Source: Peribacillus sp. FSL H8-0477
Lineage (GTDB): Bacteria > Bacillota > Bacilli > Bacillales > DSM-1321
DNA length: 64,000 nt
Assembly (NCBI RefSeq): GCF_038002765.1
Contig: NZ_JBBODE010000002.1
Location: 1,674,001-1,738,000 of the forward strand
Direction of reading: 5' to 3'
Position numbers and translations under genes: made by a program. Below the pieces are notes generated by a model. That model was given only the letters and a program-made list of their open reading frames with translations. It was not told the DNA's origin and searched no databases. Below are positions 36,541-45,221 of the stretch, piece by piece (the first letter of the stretch is position 1; every line of letters begins with the position of its first letter).

Positions 36541-37596
36541 TTGAAAAAAGCCGCTTTTATAGTATTGACACTATTCTTATTATCATTTTCGTTTCAAGGG
36601 TATGCAGAGGCAACAGATGAACAAATCCTAAATAAAAGAAGTCAAATTCAGGAGACAATAAGTAAGGCTCCATCCGTCAAGTTAGCATTAGTAAATCAAT
36701 CTAAGTTTAAACAATCCTTGAACGGCGATGATGTCCGTTATGAAAAAGAACCGAATGACAGCTTTGATACGGCTAATAATCATAATATAAAGTATTATCT
36801 TGCCGGCACATTAGATTATAACGATATTGATCTATTTAGAGTGAAAATACCCAAAGATGGAAACTATGTTTTGGCAGGAGCAAGTGCAGAAGATAGCCTG
36901 CTCGATTTGGGGTTTGGTTTGATCAATCCCAAAACAGAAGAGTTTATTGAACCTTTTGGGTACGATGAAGACGGAAAGGCGAGAGCACTAGGCTATACAC
37001 TAGAAGCGGGGACATATTATCTAGCAGCACTGGATTTAGTAAATGCGGGATTCGGAGAAGCATACATCCTCAAATTATCAAGTATGAATGATTTAGATAC
37101 AAAAGCTCCAGCAAGACCAAAAGTCAATAAGATAGATGACAATGATACAAGGGTTACTGGAACAGCTGAAGCTAATTCTTATATTTGGATACAAGCAGGC
37201 GAAGAGTGGATTAGTACAGAAGGTAAAACCAATTCACGTGGTAAGTTTTCTGTTAAAATACCTCGACAAAAAGCAGGGACGTTTATTGCTGTTTGTGCCT
37301 TTGATCAGACTGGGAATCAAAGTAAGTTCACTGAACAGTGGGTCATTGATAAAACAGCACCAAAGACATTAACCGTTACTAAAATCACTGCTAAAACGAC
37401 GAATGTAAGAGGGAAGACAGAAGCAAAAGCTCGTGTGCAAATTAAATTAGGAACAAAAATCCTCGGGAAAACAACGGCTGATAAAAAAGGCAACTATAAG
37501 GTGAAAATTGCTAAACAGATAAAAGGAAAAAAACTAACGATCCAAGCAAGTGATAAAGCAAATAATACGAAAAAGATATCTGTTACTGTAAAATAA
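36541..37596 (+). CDS. Secreted PPC-domain protein with C-terminal Ig-like repeats
   Basis: A 351-residue exported protein. MKKAAFIVLTLFLLSFSFQG (TTG start) with a cleavage region at YAEA is a signal peptide. Residues about 65-180 form a pre-peptidase C-terminal (PPC) domain: EKEPNDSFDTAN, DIDLFRVKIPKDGNYVL and EAGTYYLAAL. Two related Ig-like domains follow (KVNKIDDNDTRVTGTAEANS and KITAKTTNVRGKTEAKARV), each with a GKxxVKI strand. No catalytic or anchoring motif is seen, so it may be a free adhesin-like or carbohydrate-binding protein. TTG 36541 sits behind GGAGGATG. Confidence 0.75.
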   Translation: MKKAAFIVLTLFLLSFSFQGYAEATDEQILNKRSQIQETISKAPSVKLALVNQSKFKQSLNGDDVRYEKEPNDSFDTANNHNIKYYLAGTLDYNDIDLFRVKIPKDGNYVLAGASAEDSLLDLGFGLINPKTEEFIEPFGYDEDGKARALGYTLEAGTYYLAALDLVNAGFGEAYILKLSSMNDLDTKAPARPKVNKIDDNDTRVTGTAEANSYIWIQAGEEWISTEGKTNSRGKFSVKIPRQKAGTFIAVCAFDQTGNQSKFTEQWVIDKTAPKTLTVTKITAKTTNVRGKTEAKARVQIKLGTKILGKTTADKKGNYKVKIAKQIKGKKLTIQASDKANNTKKISVTVK

Positions 37597-37603
37597 CCTA
37601 ACC

Positions 37604-37644
37604 CCAATAGCCTTCCTACACTAAAAATGTAGGAAGGCTATTGG
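37604..37644. terminator. Long perfect hairpin after the PPC protein
   Basis: A 17-base perfect stem (CCAATAGCCTTCCTACA with TGTAGGAAGGCTATTGG) around CTAAAAA. There is no T run on the plus strand, so it may stabilise the mRNA end as well as stop transcription. Confidence 0.6.
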
Positions 37645-38045
37645 ACAATTAATACCTATGAAACCATCATATAAACAGACCTTTTGAGGATCTAGGTTAT
37701 GTCTCTCAAAGGCTTTTTTAGCTTTGTTGTAGAAAATCTGCGGTGGGATTTTCGAAATCATATAGTGGAACCTACCACCTTTGGTTACATTATTTTTATC
37801 TGATTTGGATTTTTATGTTAAAATAAGAGTAAATTTGTGAAGGTTTACACGTAAAAGGATATTAATACTATATGTATCTATAAATTAATGATCGCATATC
37901 TAAATGATTGGCTGAAAAAATATTAATAGAGATACCGACGTTTCATAGCAGTTGCGTTGAAATGTTCTGAAAAAAACTAATCTGAAAAGAATTTAAGAGG
38001 ATCCTGTAGGGATTTAAAAATATAGAAGAGTAGGGTGTGGTTTAA
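37645..38045 (+). other. AT-rich gap with a second terminator-like hairpin
   Basis: A weaker stem, CCTTTTGAG with CTCAAAGG, ends in a T6 run (37680-37720). The remainder up to 38045 is AT-rich, has no supportable gene and no clear promoter, apart from AGGGTGTGG just before the next start. Confidence 0.5.
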
Positions 38046-39293
38046 ATGAATCAATTACTTCAGATGGGAGCAAATACAGTTTTAAGTTCTTCAAAAGGTA
38101 ATGTTACTGTTAGCTACGAAATTTCTAATTCAATAGATATTTCTTTAACAGCTTTCCTTTTAACTGATTCTGACAAGGTACAAGGAGATAGTGGAATTAT
38201 TTTTTATAATCAACCAAAGAGCGCTTCTGGTGTAGCTACCCTTATATCACCTGAGAACGTAGGTAATACAAAAGTACATAAAATGAATTTTGACATGAGT
38301 AAAGTCCCTGCGGGTATTACTAAAGTAGCGATAACTCTTACAGAGGATAATAGCACGGGATTTTCTAATGTAAAGAATTTAAAGGCCGAGATATATACCA
38401 ATAATACTATTATTAAATTAACTCCATCTGGATTCACAAATGAGAATGGAATTGTAGTATTAGAACTATATCTAAGGAATGGTCAGACAAAGGCAAAGTC
38501 AATCTGGCGCGGATTTGATTCTGGACTTTCGGGGTTATGTGAAAATTACGGAGTTGAGGTTGAGTCTGAGGAGAAAAACATGTCTTCTGATCCCAAAACT
38601 ATTCAAAAACAAACCCCAAAAGAACCTGATAAGAATCTAGCTGTTACTGAAAATAAAAATAGACAAAACACGTTGGCAGCAATAAGCCTTGAAAAAGTAA
38701 AGGGTAACATAAGTCTCGTCAAAGGCCAAAAGGCAGTTATCATTGAAAAGACACCAGTAATCACTGCAACGGTATCTTGGAAGACTGGAACAGATTATGA
38801 TATATATGCCTTAGTCTATACAAAGAATGGTAAGCAGGTAGATGTAGCTATGTTTGGGGCAAAAGGGACACCTCCCCTCAGGAGTTATGGAAATGGAGCA
38901 GTGGAACATCAGGGGGATATTAGGAGAAATAATCAACCAACTAAGACGGAAGAAATTAAATTAAGATTAAATAATGATATCCTCGCAGTTGTTCCTGTGG
39001 TGTATTCTGCTCAGTCAAATGGAACAGGCTCATTCTACAGATACAAAGTATCCATGAGTATAGATAATCACAATGGAACATCCGTTACGATAGTCGCTAA
39101 GAATGCAAATAATAATGATAGAATTTATTCCTGCGTACCCGGGATTCTTCATAATACCCAGGATGGAGTTATTATAAATCCATTGGAGTATTATAGCGCA
39201 CCGAACTCAGAGAGTAGACCTAAACTTATAATGGGGTCTTCAAATATGGTAGAAGTTTTAATGGATAAAGGACCAATAAATGATTACAAGTAA
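38046..39293 (+). CDS. Tandem TerD-domain protein
   Basis: A 415-residue protein with two TerD (tellurium-resistance/stress) domains joined by a Lys/Gln/Pro-rich linker at about residues 175-205. The first begins MNQLLQMGANTVLSSSKGNV and has the DSGIIFYNQP loop; the second has WKTGTDYDIYALVYTKNGK and ends with IDNHNGTSVTIVAKNANNND-like sequence. TerD domains bind calcium through conserved acidic residues. No terA, terC or other ter gene adjoins it, and the base composition is more AT-rich than neighbours, which hints at acquisition. It has no signal peptide. Confidence 0.7.
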   Translation: MNQLLQMGANTVLSSSKGNVTVSYEISNSIDISLTAFLLTDSDKVQGDSGIIFYNQPKSASGVATLISPENVGNTKVHKMNFDMSKVPAGITKVAITLTEDNSTGFSNVKNLKAEIYTNNTIIKLTPSGFTNENGIVVLELYLRNGQTKAKSIWRGFDSGLSGLCENYGVEVESEEKNMSSDPKTIQKQTPKEPDKNLAVTENKNRQNTLAAISLEKVKGNISLVKGQKAVIIEKTPVITATVSWKTGTDYDIYALVYTKNGKQVDVAMFGAKGTPPLRSYGNGAVEHQGDIRRNNQPTKTEEIKLRLNNDILAVVPVVYSAQSNGTGSFYRYKVSMSIDNHNGTSVTIVAKNANNNDRIYSCVPGILHNTQDGVIINPLEYYSAPNSESRPKLIMGSSNMVEVLMDKGPINDYK

Positions 39294-39608
39294 ACTAGAA
39301 TAGTTAGAGTTAGCACTAAGTATAATTTAGATGAAAAGATGTCGGAAAAAGAAACTAACCATCAATGTAATACTATGAGTGTTTTAAAATAGGCTAGTGA
39401 ACTCCTAAAATTCGGAGTTCACCAGCCTGAAAATAGTTTTATGTTTATCTAAAATCAAAGGGCGTTCCTAGCTGTTTTTCTAAATATCATGGAAAACACA
39501 AAATAGTTACTAAGTTTTACGTGTTTATGGTTACTAATGATTTCAACAATGTATATGATTTATATTGGATATTAAACTGAAAATCCTTACTTCCATTACC
39601 TTCAGAAC
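39294..39608 (+). other. Intergenic region with a hairpin
   Basis: GGCTAGTGAACTCC (39392-39405) pairs with GGAGTTCACCAGCC (39414-39427) with one G-U-type mismatch, a likely end of the TerD transcript. I see nothing else in this stretch, which is very AT-rich. Confidence 0.55.
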
Positions 39609-40679
39609 TTATTCCACATTACCTTTTTTTCGTATCTTCTCCAATACATCCTCAAGCTCATCAGGCTTTAGAAACTCAATGGGCGAGACGCTTTTTTCGA
39701 AAGAAACAGTGTCAGATTCAATGATGGTTACATATTTTCCATTTAGTTTGGCAATGTGTACGGCGTCGCCAAAGTCGGCGAGAAGTCCGTTCACCGCAAT
39801 ATGGTCCAGTTTTAATTTTAATGGAATTTCTGGTGTGTGTTCAATGATTTGAGCAGCCGCTTCAACAATTTCTGTGTGGGAGAAGTGTTCTTGAATCTCT
39901 CTCTTTTCACTGGCTGCCCAAACCTCCATGGCTTGATCGAGTTTTTGGCGTTCCTCGGTTTGCTCTGGGTAAATGGTATTGATTTGTTCGTATACCATTT
40001 CCATGACCTGATTTTTGACGATCTCAGGCATAGATTCCCCATATTCAACAAACTTTAAGAAGTCCTCAAAATAACGAGCATGAGATGATTGGTGGATCTT
40101 AATTTCTCCAGACTCTACAATTCCCTCTTCCGGCATGAAAGGGTACTGAATGGATTTCATATTTTTGGTTGTAATCGCCATTTCGACATTGCGAATTAAA
40201 GTCTGTTCATCAGAAATAGAGGCAACTTTCGGTTCAAAATCACATTTTAATAGGAAGATAAAGTTTTCATCTAGATAGCTGCTTAGCTTTGCGGAGGCAA
40301 CGAGAAAGACTCCGCCTCGAACAGCACTTGTATCAAGATAGGAAATGACAAATTGTTCATTTTCTTGATAAAACATATCTTTTGTATCTGCATTGCGGAC
40401 GCGGTTAAATAAATTATAGTTAGGGTTTGAATCCAGTTCATGTCCTTCTTCAACAATAAAGTGACCGACTTTGGTTGGTACCTGTTCTGCTTTTGGGTGA
40501 CGATCGACTTTGCGTTTGCTGATTTTCATCAGCTCTCCATCTAGGAAACCTTTTAACGGACTATTTTCATATTCTTCATGATCAAGGGTTTGAAAATGCT
40601 TGTAGCGTTTATCCGCTTGTTCTCCCTTACCATCTACTGTAACGACGTAAAAGGACAGGTATTGTATAGTAAAATCCAT
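39609..40679 (-). CDS. DUF3900-type nucleoid-associated-like hypothetical protein
   Basis: A 356-residue soluble, acidic protein starting MDFTIQYLSFYVVTVDGKG. It matches my memory of the DUF3900 family confined to Bacillales, for which no function is known. Features such as EHTPEIPLKLKLDHIAVNGL and a KNGKYVTIIES-like strand near the C terminus loosely recall NdpA/nucleoid-associated folds, but this is weak. Minus strand, alone, with AAAAAAGGTGAATTAA upstream. Confidence 0.55.
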   Translation of the reverse strand: MDFTIQYLSFYVVTVDGKGEQADKRYKHFQTLDHEEYENSPLKGFLDGELMKISKRKVDRHPKAEQVPTKVGHFIVEEGHELDSNPNYNLFNRVRNADTKDMFYQENEQFVISYLDTSAVRGGVFLVASAKLSSYLDENFIFLLKCDFEPKVASISDEQTLIRNVEMAITTKNMKSIQYPFMPEEGIVESGEIKIHQSSHARYFEDFLKFVEYGESMPEIVKNQVMEMVYEQINTIYPEQTEERQKLDQAMEVWAASEKREIQEHFSHTEIVEAAAQIIEHTPEIPLKLKLDHIAVNGLLADFGDAVHIAKLNGKYVTIIESDTVSFEKSVSPIEFLKPDELEDVLEKIRKKGNVE

Positions 40680-40785
40680 TTAATTCACCTTTTTTCTAAA
40701 AAGTAGCTCACACTAGTATAAAAAGGTTATTGAAATCCGTCAAACGAATTTAGCTGGAATGAAGTATTAAAGCGGGGGTGTTTTT

Positions 40786-41274
40786 ATGAGGGTGATTGTT
40801 TTATCTGACACACATATACCAAAACGTGCCAAGGAGCTTCCATCTGAATTAGTCCAAGAATTAAAGCAGGCAGATTTGATTATTCATGCAGGTGATTGGC
40901 AGACGATAGAAGTGCTGGATATGCTCAGGCCATACGGACCTATTGAAGGAGTATACGGGAATGTTGATTCCGAACATATTAAACAGCAATTCCCAGATAA
41001 GAAGTTACTCGAAATAAAAGGGTTTAAAATTGGAGTTGTTCATGGTCATGGACAAAAACAAACGACAGAAAAACGAGCCCTCGCTGCTTTTTCAGAGGAA
41101 TCTTTAGATTTGCTCATATTTGGCCATTCTCATATACCAGTAAAAAAACAGATAGGCGGGATGTGGGTGTTTAATCCGGGTTCGCCTACTGATAAACGGA
41201 GACAGCCATCCTTTTCTTTTGGGATATTGGAAATCACAGATACATTAGAAATTAATCACCTATATTTTAAATAA
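40786..41274 (+). CDS. YfcE/MJ0936-type metallophosphoesterase
   Basis: A 162-residue phosphoesterase of the calcineurin-like superfamily. The metal-binding motifs are complete: LSDTH at residues 6-10, IIHAGDW, VYGNVD, VHGH and FGHSHIP, with NPGSPTDKRR near the end. Such enzymes act on phosphodiesters or phosphomonoesters; the physiological substrate is not known. GCGGGGGTG lies upstream as ribosome site. Confidence 0.88.
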   Translation: MRVIVLSDTHIPKRAKELPSELVQELKQADLIIHAGDWQTIEVLDMLRPYGPIEGVYGNVDSEHIKQQFPDKKLLEIKGFKIGVVHGHGQKQTTEKRALAAFSEESLDLLIFGHSHIPVKKQIGGMWVFNPGSPTDKRRQPSFSFGILEITDTLEINHLYFK

Positions 41275-41417
41275 TTACTTTCCTTTAAATCCAGATTAAA
41301 ATAAGTGTTGTTTTGGTTAAATTGTAAGTTTTATACTATTATTCTAGAATATTCTCTTCATAATCTGTATACTATAACAGTTACTGTGATTAGGCTATAT
41401 CAAGGAGAGAAGTATCT

Positions 41418-42713
41418 ATGAGAAATTTACTAACTAGACCTAAGTTAGAGCAAAGAAACTATGATCAATATGAAAAGGATGTTTATATTGATGTCGATGG
41501 TCATCAGGATGTTAGTCAGCAAATCCACATGATTCATCTAACTACAAAGGATTTATGTATGATTCGTTCTCTACAGCCTGTTATTGAAGACCATCTACAA
41601 GACATGGTGACAAATTTTTATAAAAACCTTTCGAATCGAGCGGCATTAATGGATATTATTAACCAACAGAGTAGTGTCGATCGTTTAAAGAAAACACTCA
41701 TTAAGCATATTTATGAAATGTTTTCAGGAAAGATTAATCATGATTATATCAAACAGCGTACAATCATTGCCCATGTTCATGTGCGAATCGGTCTTGAGCC
41801 AACATGGTATATGTGTGCTTTTCAGGATTTACTGCTGTCTGTAAATACTATAATTACACCCAATATGCAAACAATTAAGGAATATTCGGAGGTCATGGCA
41901 GCTATTACGAAAATCTTCAACCTAGAGCAGCAGATTGTTTTAGAGGCCTACGAGCAGGAAAATAAACGGATTAGGCAAGGGATTGAAGATAAACAATTAA
42001 ATCTCAAAGTAAATGTAAATAGTTCTGCACAGGAATTAGCCGCTATCAGCGAGGAGACGAGCTCATCTTCTATTGAAATTAACCATAAATTAACGGATAT
42101 TCGTTCTCTAACCTCAACTGGGTTGGATATAGCTATTGAAACCGAGAGAAAATCGAAGGAAGGGGCAGCTCGGTTAAAACAGGTAGAGCAAATTATGAAT
42201 CAATCACAGCTTCATATGCAGAAAATATCTGCTGATATGAGCAACTTAACGGAGACTTCGAAGCAAATTAACAGTATTGTCACCGTGGTAACCTCTATCG
42301 CAGAACAAACCAATTTACTTGCATTAAATGCAGCAATAGAAGCAGCTAGAGCAGGTGAGAATGGGCGAGGGTTTGCGGTAGTAGCTGATGAAGTTCGTAA
42401 GCTGGCTGAGTCAACTAAGAAATCCGTTTCGGAGGTATCAACCTTAATAAAAGCCATTCAAACTTATACGGAAACCATACATGAATCGATATTATCGGTA
42501 AATGGCGATATTAAGCACGGTACAGAAGAATCTATTGAAACGAACTTATTTTTCGCTCAAATACTAGATTCTATGTTTCAAATGAAAGACCAGAATGTAA
42601 GAATAGCAGATGAAATGGTTGATTTGACTTCAATTTTTGAGGGGATTAACCAGGCGTTTGAACAGGTAGCCACGTCTTCTGACCAATTGACACAACTTAC
42701 TTCTTCATTATAA
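41418..42713 (+). CDS. hemAT: HemAT-like globin-coupled oxygen sensor, copy 1
   Basis: A 431-residue soluble methyl-accepting chemotaxis protein with an N-terminal sensor globin. The proximal haem ligand is H121 in [15 protein letters not shown]. The C-terminal signalling domain has the MCP hairpin [20 protein letters not shown] followed by [13 protein letters not shown], where CheA/CheW bind. There is no membrane segment. It steers swimming in response to oxygen. A second paralogue with the same H121 lies at 49.7 kb. GGAGAGAAG precedes the ATG; a NaK-like channel gene follows 41 bases later. Confidence 0.92.
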   Translation: MRNLLTRPKLEQRNYDQYEKDVYIDVDGHQDVSQQIHMIHLTTKDLCMIRSLQPVIEDHLQDMVTNFYKNLSNRAALMDIINQQSSVDRLKKTLIKHIYEMFSGKINHDYIKQRTIIAHVHVRIGLEPTWYMCAFQDLLLSVNTIITPNMQTIKEYSEVMAAITKIFNLEQQIVLEAYEQENKRIRQGIEDKQLNLKVNVNSSAQELAAISEETSSSSIEINHKLTDIRSLTSTGLDIAIETERKSKEGAARLKQVEQIMNQSQLHMQKISADMSNLTETSKQINSIVTVVTSIAEQTNLLALNAAIEAARAGENGRGFAVVADEVRKLAESTKKSVSEVSTLIKAIQTYTETIHESILSVNGDIKHGTEESIETNLFFAQILDSMFQMKDQNVRIADEMVDLTSIFEGINQAFEQVATSSDQLTQLTSSL

Positions 42714-42754
42714 AATACACGCTTAACCTTTTAATTTTAGTAAGGAGTTAGTTG

Positions 42755-43105
42755 ATGATCTCATTTATACTTACCTTAAAACGGCTTGTAACGGCGCTTA
42801 TACATGCCTTCAAGGAAAAAGAGTTTCAAGTCTTGTTTTTTCTTATTTTGCTAACATTGGTATCAGGTTCCATCTTCTACTCAACGGTTGAAAATCTTGC
42901 TGTACTTGATGCCCTATATTTCAGTGTGATGACCTTAACAACGGTTGGGGACGACAGTTTTACTCCAAGCACCACATTTGGAAAACTATTTACGATGGTG
43001 TATGCCATTGCAGGAATAGGGCTTATGTTTGGGTTCATTAGTAAGATTGCCTTCAGCATGCAAAGCGGCTACCTAAACAAAGATAAAAAAGAAGACCAAA
43101 AGTAA
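42755..43105 (+). CDS. NaK-type two-helix cation channel with TVGDD filter
   Basis: A 116-residue protein with two membrane helices and a pore loop. It resembles the B. cereus NaK channel over its whole length: MISFILTLKR start, KEFQVLFFLILLTLVSGSIF, STVENLAVLDALYFSVMTLT and FGKLFTMVYAIAGIGLMFGF. The selectivity filter T63-V64-G65-D66-D67 is followed by S68; NaK has TVGDG and Asn at 68 in the same numbering, and potassium channels have TVGYG. It forms a tetramer passing sodium and potassium. ATG 42755 behind AAGGAG. Placed just after hemAT copy 1. Confidence 0.86.
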   Translation: MISFILTLKRLVTALIHAFKEKEFQVLFFLILLTLVSGSIFYSTVENLAVLDALYFSVMTLTTVGDDSFTPSTTFGKLFTMVYAIAGIGLMFGFISKIAFSMQSGYLNKDKKEDQK

Positions 43106-43135
43106 ACCCACTATTTATAAGGGTTTGCTTTTTTT
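43104..43135 (+). terminator. Intrinsic terminator of the channel gene
   Basis: AAACCC and GGGTTT stem around CACTATTTATAA-like loop, then GC and seven T residues; it starts in the stop codon. Confidence 0.6.
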
Positions 43136-43151
43136 GGTTTTGTAAAAGAAT

Positions 43152-43765
43152 GGGCCGAATAATCCCCATTTTATAGAAAGATGATGTTACTTGATCAGCC
43201 GTTTATATAAAAAAAGAGCTATTTTAAATAGATTTCTCTTTTTTGGGGTTTAAAAGTGAGTAACTAACCAGAGTTGGAAGTCCAATCAAGTGGTAATGGG
43301 TAAGGGCCGAATAAAATCGAAAATGGGCCGAATAACCCCCATCTTACAGAAAGATGATGTTACTCGAGAAGCCGTTTATATGAAAAAACAGCTTTTTTAA
43401 TAGGTTTCTCTCGTTTTTGGGGTTTAAAAGTGAGTAACTATCCAGAGTTGGAGTAGAAAGGGGAAGGGCCGAATACATAGCAGAATGGGCCGAATAAAAG
43501 GCTGGAAGGGCCGAATATATTAAAGAATGGGCCGAATAAAATTGAAAACGGGCCGAATAACTTCCGACTGACAGAAAAATGATGTTACTCGAGAAGCCGT
43601 TTATATGAAAAAGACCTTTTTTAATGGATTTATCCCTTTTTTGATTTAAAAGTGAGTAACTATCCAGAGTTGGAAGTCCTATCAAGCGGTAATGGCCGAA
43701 TAACCCCCATCTGACAAAAAATGATGTTACTCGAGAAGCCATTTATATGAAAAAGAGCTTTAATC
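43152..43765. repeat. Intergenic repeat cluster: 21-nt phased units and an 80-nt imperfect hairpin element
   Basis: The 10-mer GGGCCGAATA recurs nine times. Five copies (43466, 43487, 43508, 43529, 43550) and a further pair (43304, 43325) are exactly 21 bases apart, each with 11 variable bases; others lie at 43152 and about 43693. Interleaved are three full copies of an about 80-base element bounded by GTTACTC and GAGTAAC (43186-43264, 43359-43438, 43584-43660) and a fourth truncated copy from 43726. The element contains GAGAAGCC and GGTTTCTC-type arms that could fold back. No gene function is evident. Confidence 0.85.
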
Positions 43766-43813
43766 TTTTCTTTTGCATTGATGTAGATTGCGGAATTTGA
43801 ATAGAGGGTAAAC

Positions 43814-43850
43814 AGGAATTATTCCTCCTCTGTCGAATGTTAGTTATAAT
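43814..43850 (+). promoter_or_regulatory. Candidate kyn operon promoter and inverted repeat
   Basis: TATAAT at 43845-43850 is a good -10; the -35 is poor. AGGAATTATTCCT (43814-43826), a perfect palindrome, overlaps the -35 position and could be an operator for a tryptophan- or kynurenine-responsive regulator. No such regulator gene adjoins. Confidence 0.4.
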
Positions 43851-43914
43851 CGGCTGGCATTATAAATTTGTGACGCAATCATATAGATGGCTTTTATGAA
43901 AACGGAGGGATATC

Positions 43915-45198
43915 ATGAATAGGCAGTTTGAAGCTTCAAAGGAATATGCAATACATTTAGATTTAATTGATCCACTGGCATCCTTTAGGGATGAATTTTA
44001 TCTTGATTCAGAGACAATTTATCTGGATGGGAATTCTTTAGGGCTCCTTTCAAAGCGAGCTGAAGCAAGTCTACTCTCGTCACTGGATGATTGGAAACAA
44101 TATGGAATTGATGGCTGGACAAAAGGGGAAAATCCGTGGTTTACTTTTTCCGAAAGGCTCGGTGCTTTGATGGCTCCATTGATTGGAGCAGAAGCTAATG
44201 AAGTAATAGTCACTGGGTCGACAACGATGAATTTACATCAATTGACAGCCACGTTTTATCACCCGTCAGGACGCAGGACTAAAATTCTTGCCGATGAGTT
44301 AACGTTTCCAAGTGATATTTACGCTTTGCAGAGCCAGTTGAAGCTGCGTGGATACGATTCAGAACAGCATCTCATTCAAGTGAAGAGCCGGGATGGTCGT
44401 ATATTGGAGGAAGAGGACATTATCGCATCAATGACGGATGAAGTTGCCTTAATTATTCTTCCAACCGTTCTTTATCGCAGCGGACAAATTCTTGATATCG
44501 CTCGTTTAACAAAGGAAGCACATGATAGAGGTATTTTGATAGGGTTTGATGGCTGCCATTCCGTAGGGGCCGTCCCTCACTACTTTGATCGTTGGGACGT
44601 TGATTTTGCATTTTGGTGCAACTATAAGCACCTGAATGCTGGGCCTGGCAGTGTTGCAGGATTATATGTGAATAAGAGACATTTTGGTGTTTTACCTGGT
44701 CTTACAGGCTGGTTTGGATCAAAGAAAGACAAACAATTTGATATGGAACATATTTTTTCACCAGCAAAAGATGCTGGAGCGTTTCAGATTGGGACTCCGC
44801 ATATCTTAAGTATGGCGCCTTTAAAAGGATCACTTGAAATGTTTGCGGAAGCAGGTATAGAAAATGTACGTGAAAAATCCCTGAACTGCACACAATATTT
44901 TAGTGATTTAATAAAGTCAGAGCTGTCTGGGCTGGGCTTTGAAATGGGGCATCCACTAGAAGATCAGCGGAGAGGCGGTCATATTTGTTTGGAACATATT
45001 GAGGCTGCGAGAATCTGTAAATGTCTTAAAGAAGAAAAAATTATCCCCGATTACCGTGAACCTAATATTATTCGGCTGGCTCCTGTTGCCCTTTATACTA
45101 CATATCTGGAGATGTGGGAGACGGTTCAAGCTTTGAAAAGCATTGTGAAAGACAAGCAATATGAAAAATTTGAAAATAAGCGTGAAGTGATCGCTTAA
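43915..45198 (+). CDS. kynU: Kynureninase
   Basis: PLP enzyme of 427 residues that cleaves kynurenine to anthranilate and alanine. The cofactor lysine lies in [19 protein letters not shown], and [14 protein letters not shown] and WCNYKHLN form the typical kynureninase core; [11 protein letters not shown] near the N terminus is characteristic. First of four genes with the permease, kynA and kynB. The operon ends at anthranilate because no kynurenine monooxygenase is present. GGAGGGATATC is the ribosome site. Confidence 0.94.
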   Translation: MNRQFEASKEYAIHLDLIDPLASFRDEFYLDSETIYLDGNSLGLLSKRAEASLLSSLDDWKQYGIDGWTKGENPWFTFSERLGALMAPLIGAEANEVIVTGSTTMNLHQLTATFYHPSGRRTKILADELTFPSDIYALQSQLKLRGYDSEQHLIQVKSRDGRILEEEDIIASMTDEVALIILPTVLYRSGQILDIARLTKEAHDRGILIGFDGCHSVGAVPHYFDRWDVDFAFWCNYKHLNAGPGSVAGLYVNKRHFGVLPGLTGWFGSKKDKQFDMEHIFSPAKDAGAFQIGTPHILSMAPLKGSLEMFAEAGIENVREKSLNCTQYFSDLIKSELSGLGFEMGHPLEDQRRGGHICLEHIEAARICKCLKEEKIIPDYREPNIIRLAPVALYTTYLEMWETVQALKSIVKDKQYEKFENKREVIA

Positions 45199-45221
45199 GA
45201 GGTTAGAAAAGGTGATGAAAC

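Noticed and set aside
39565-39852. Plus-strand frame of 95 codons over the end of the DUF3900 gene
   Set aside because: Antisense shadow of the minus-strand gene; no family resemblance.
43344-43742. Minus-strand reading frame of 132 codons with YSALP/FYSAH heptads
   Set aside because: It is produced by the 21-nt phased repeats, has no ribosome site and changes frame between copies in the neighbouring part; I treat it as a by-product of the repeats.
43152-43765. CRISPR-like array
   Set aside because: Repeat cores are only 10 bases and spacers 11, not 25-40, no cas genes are near, and the copies are interleaved with a second element.
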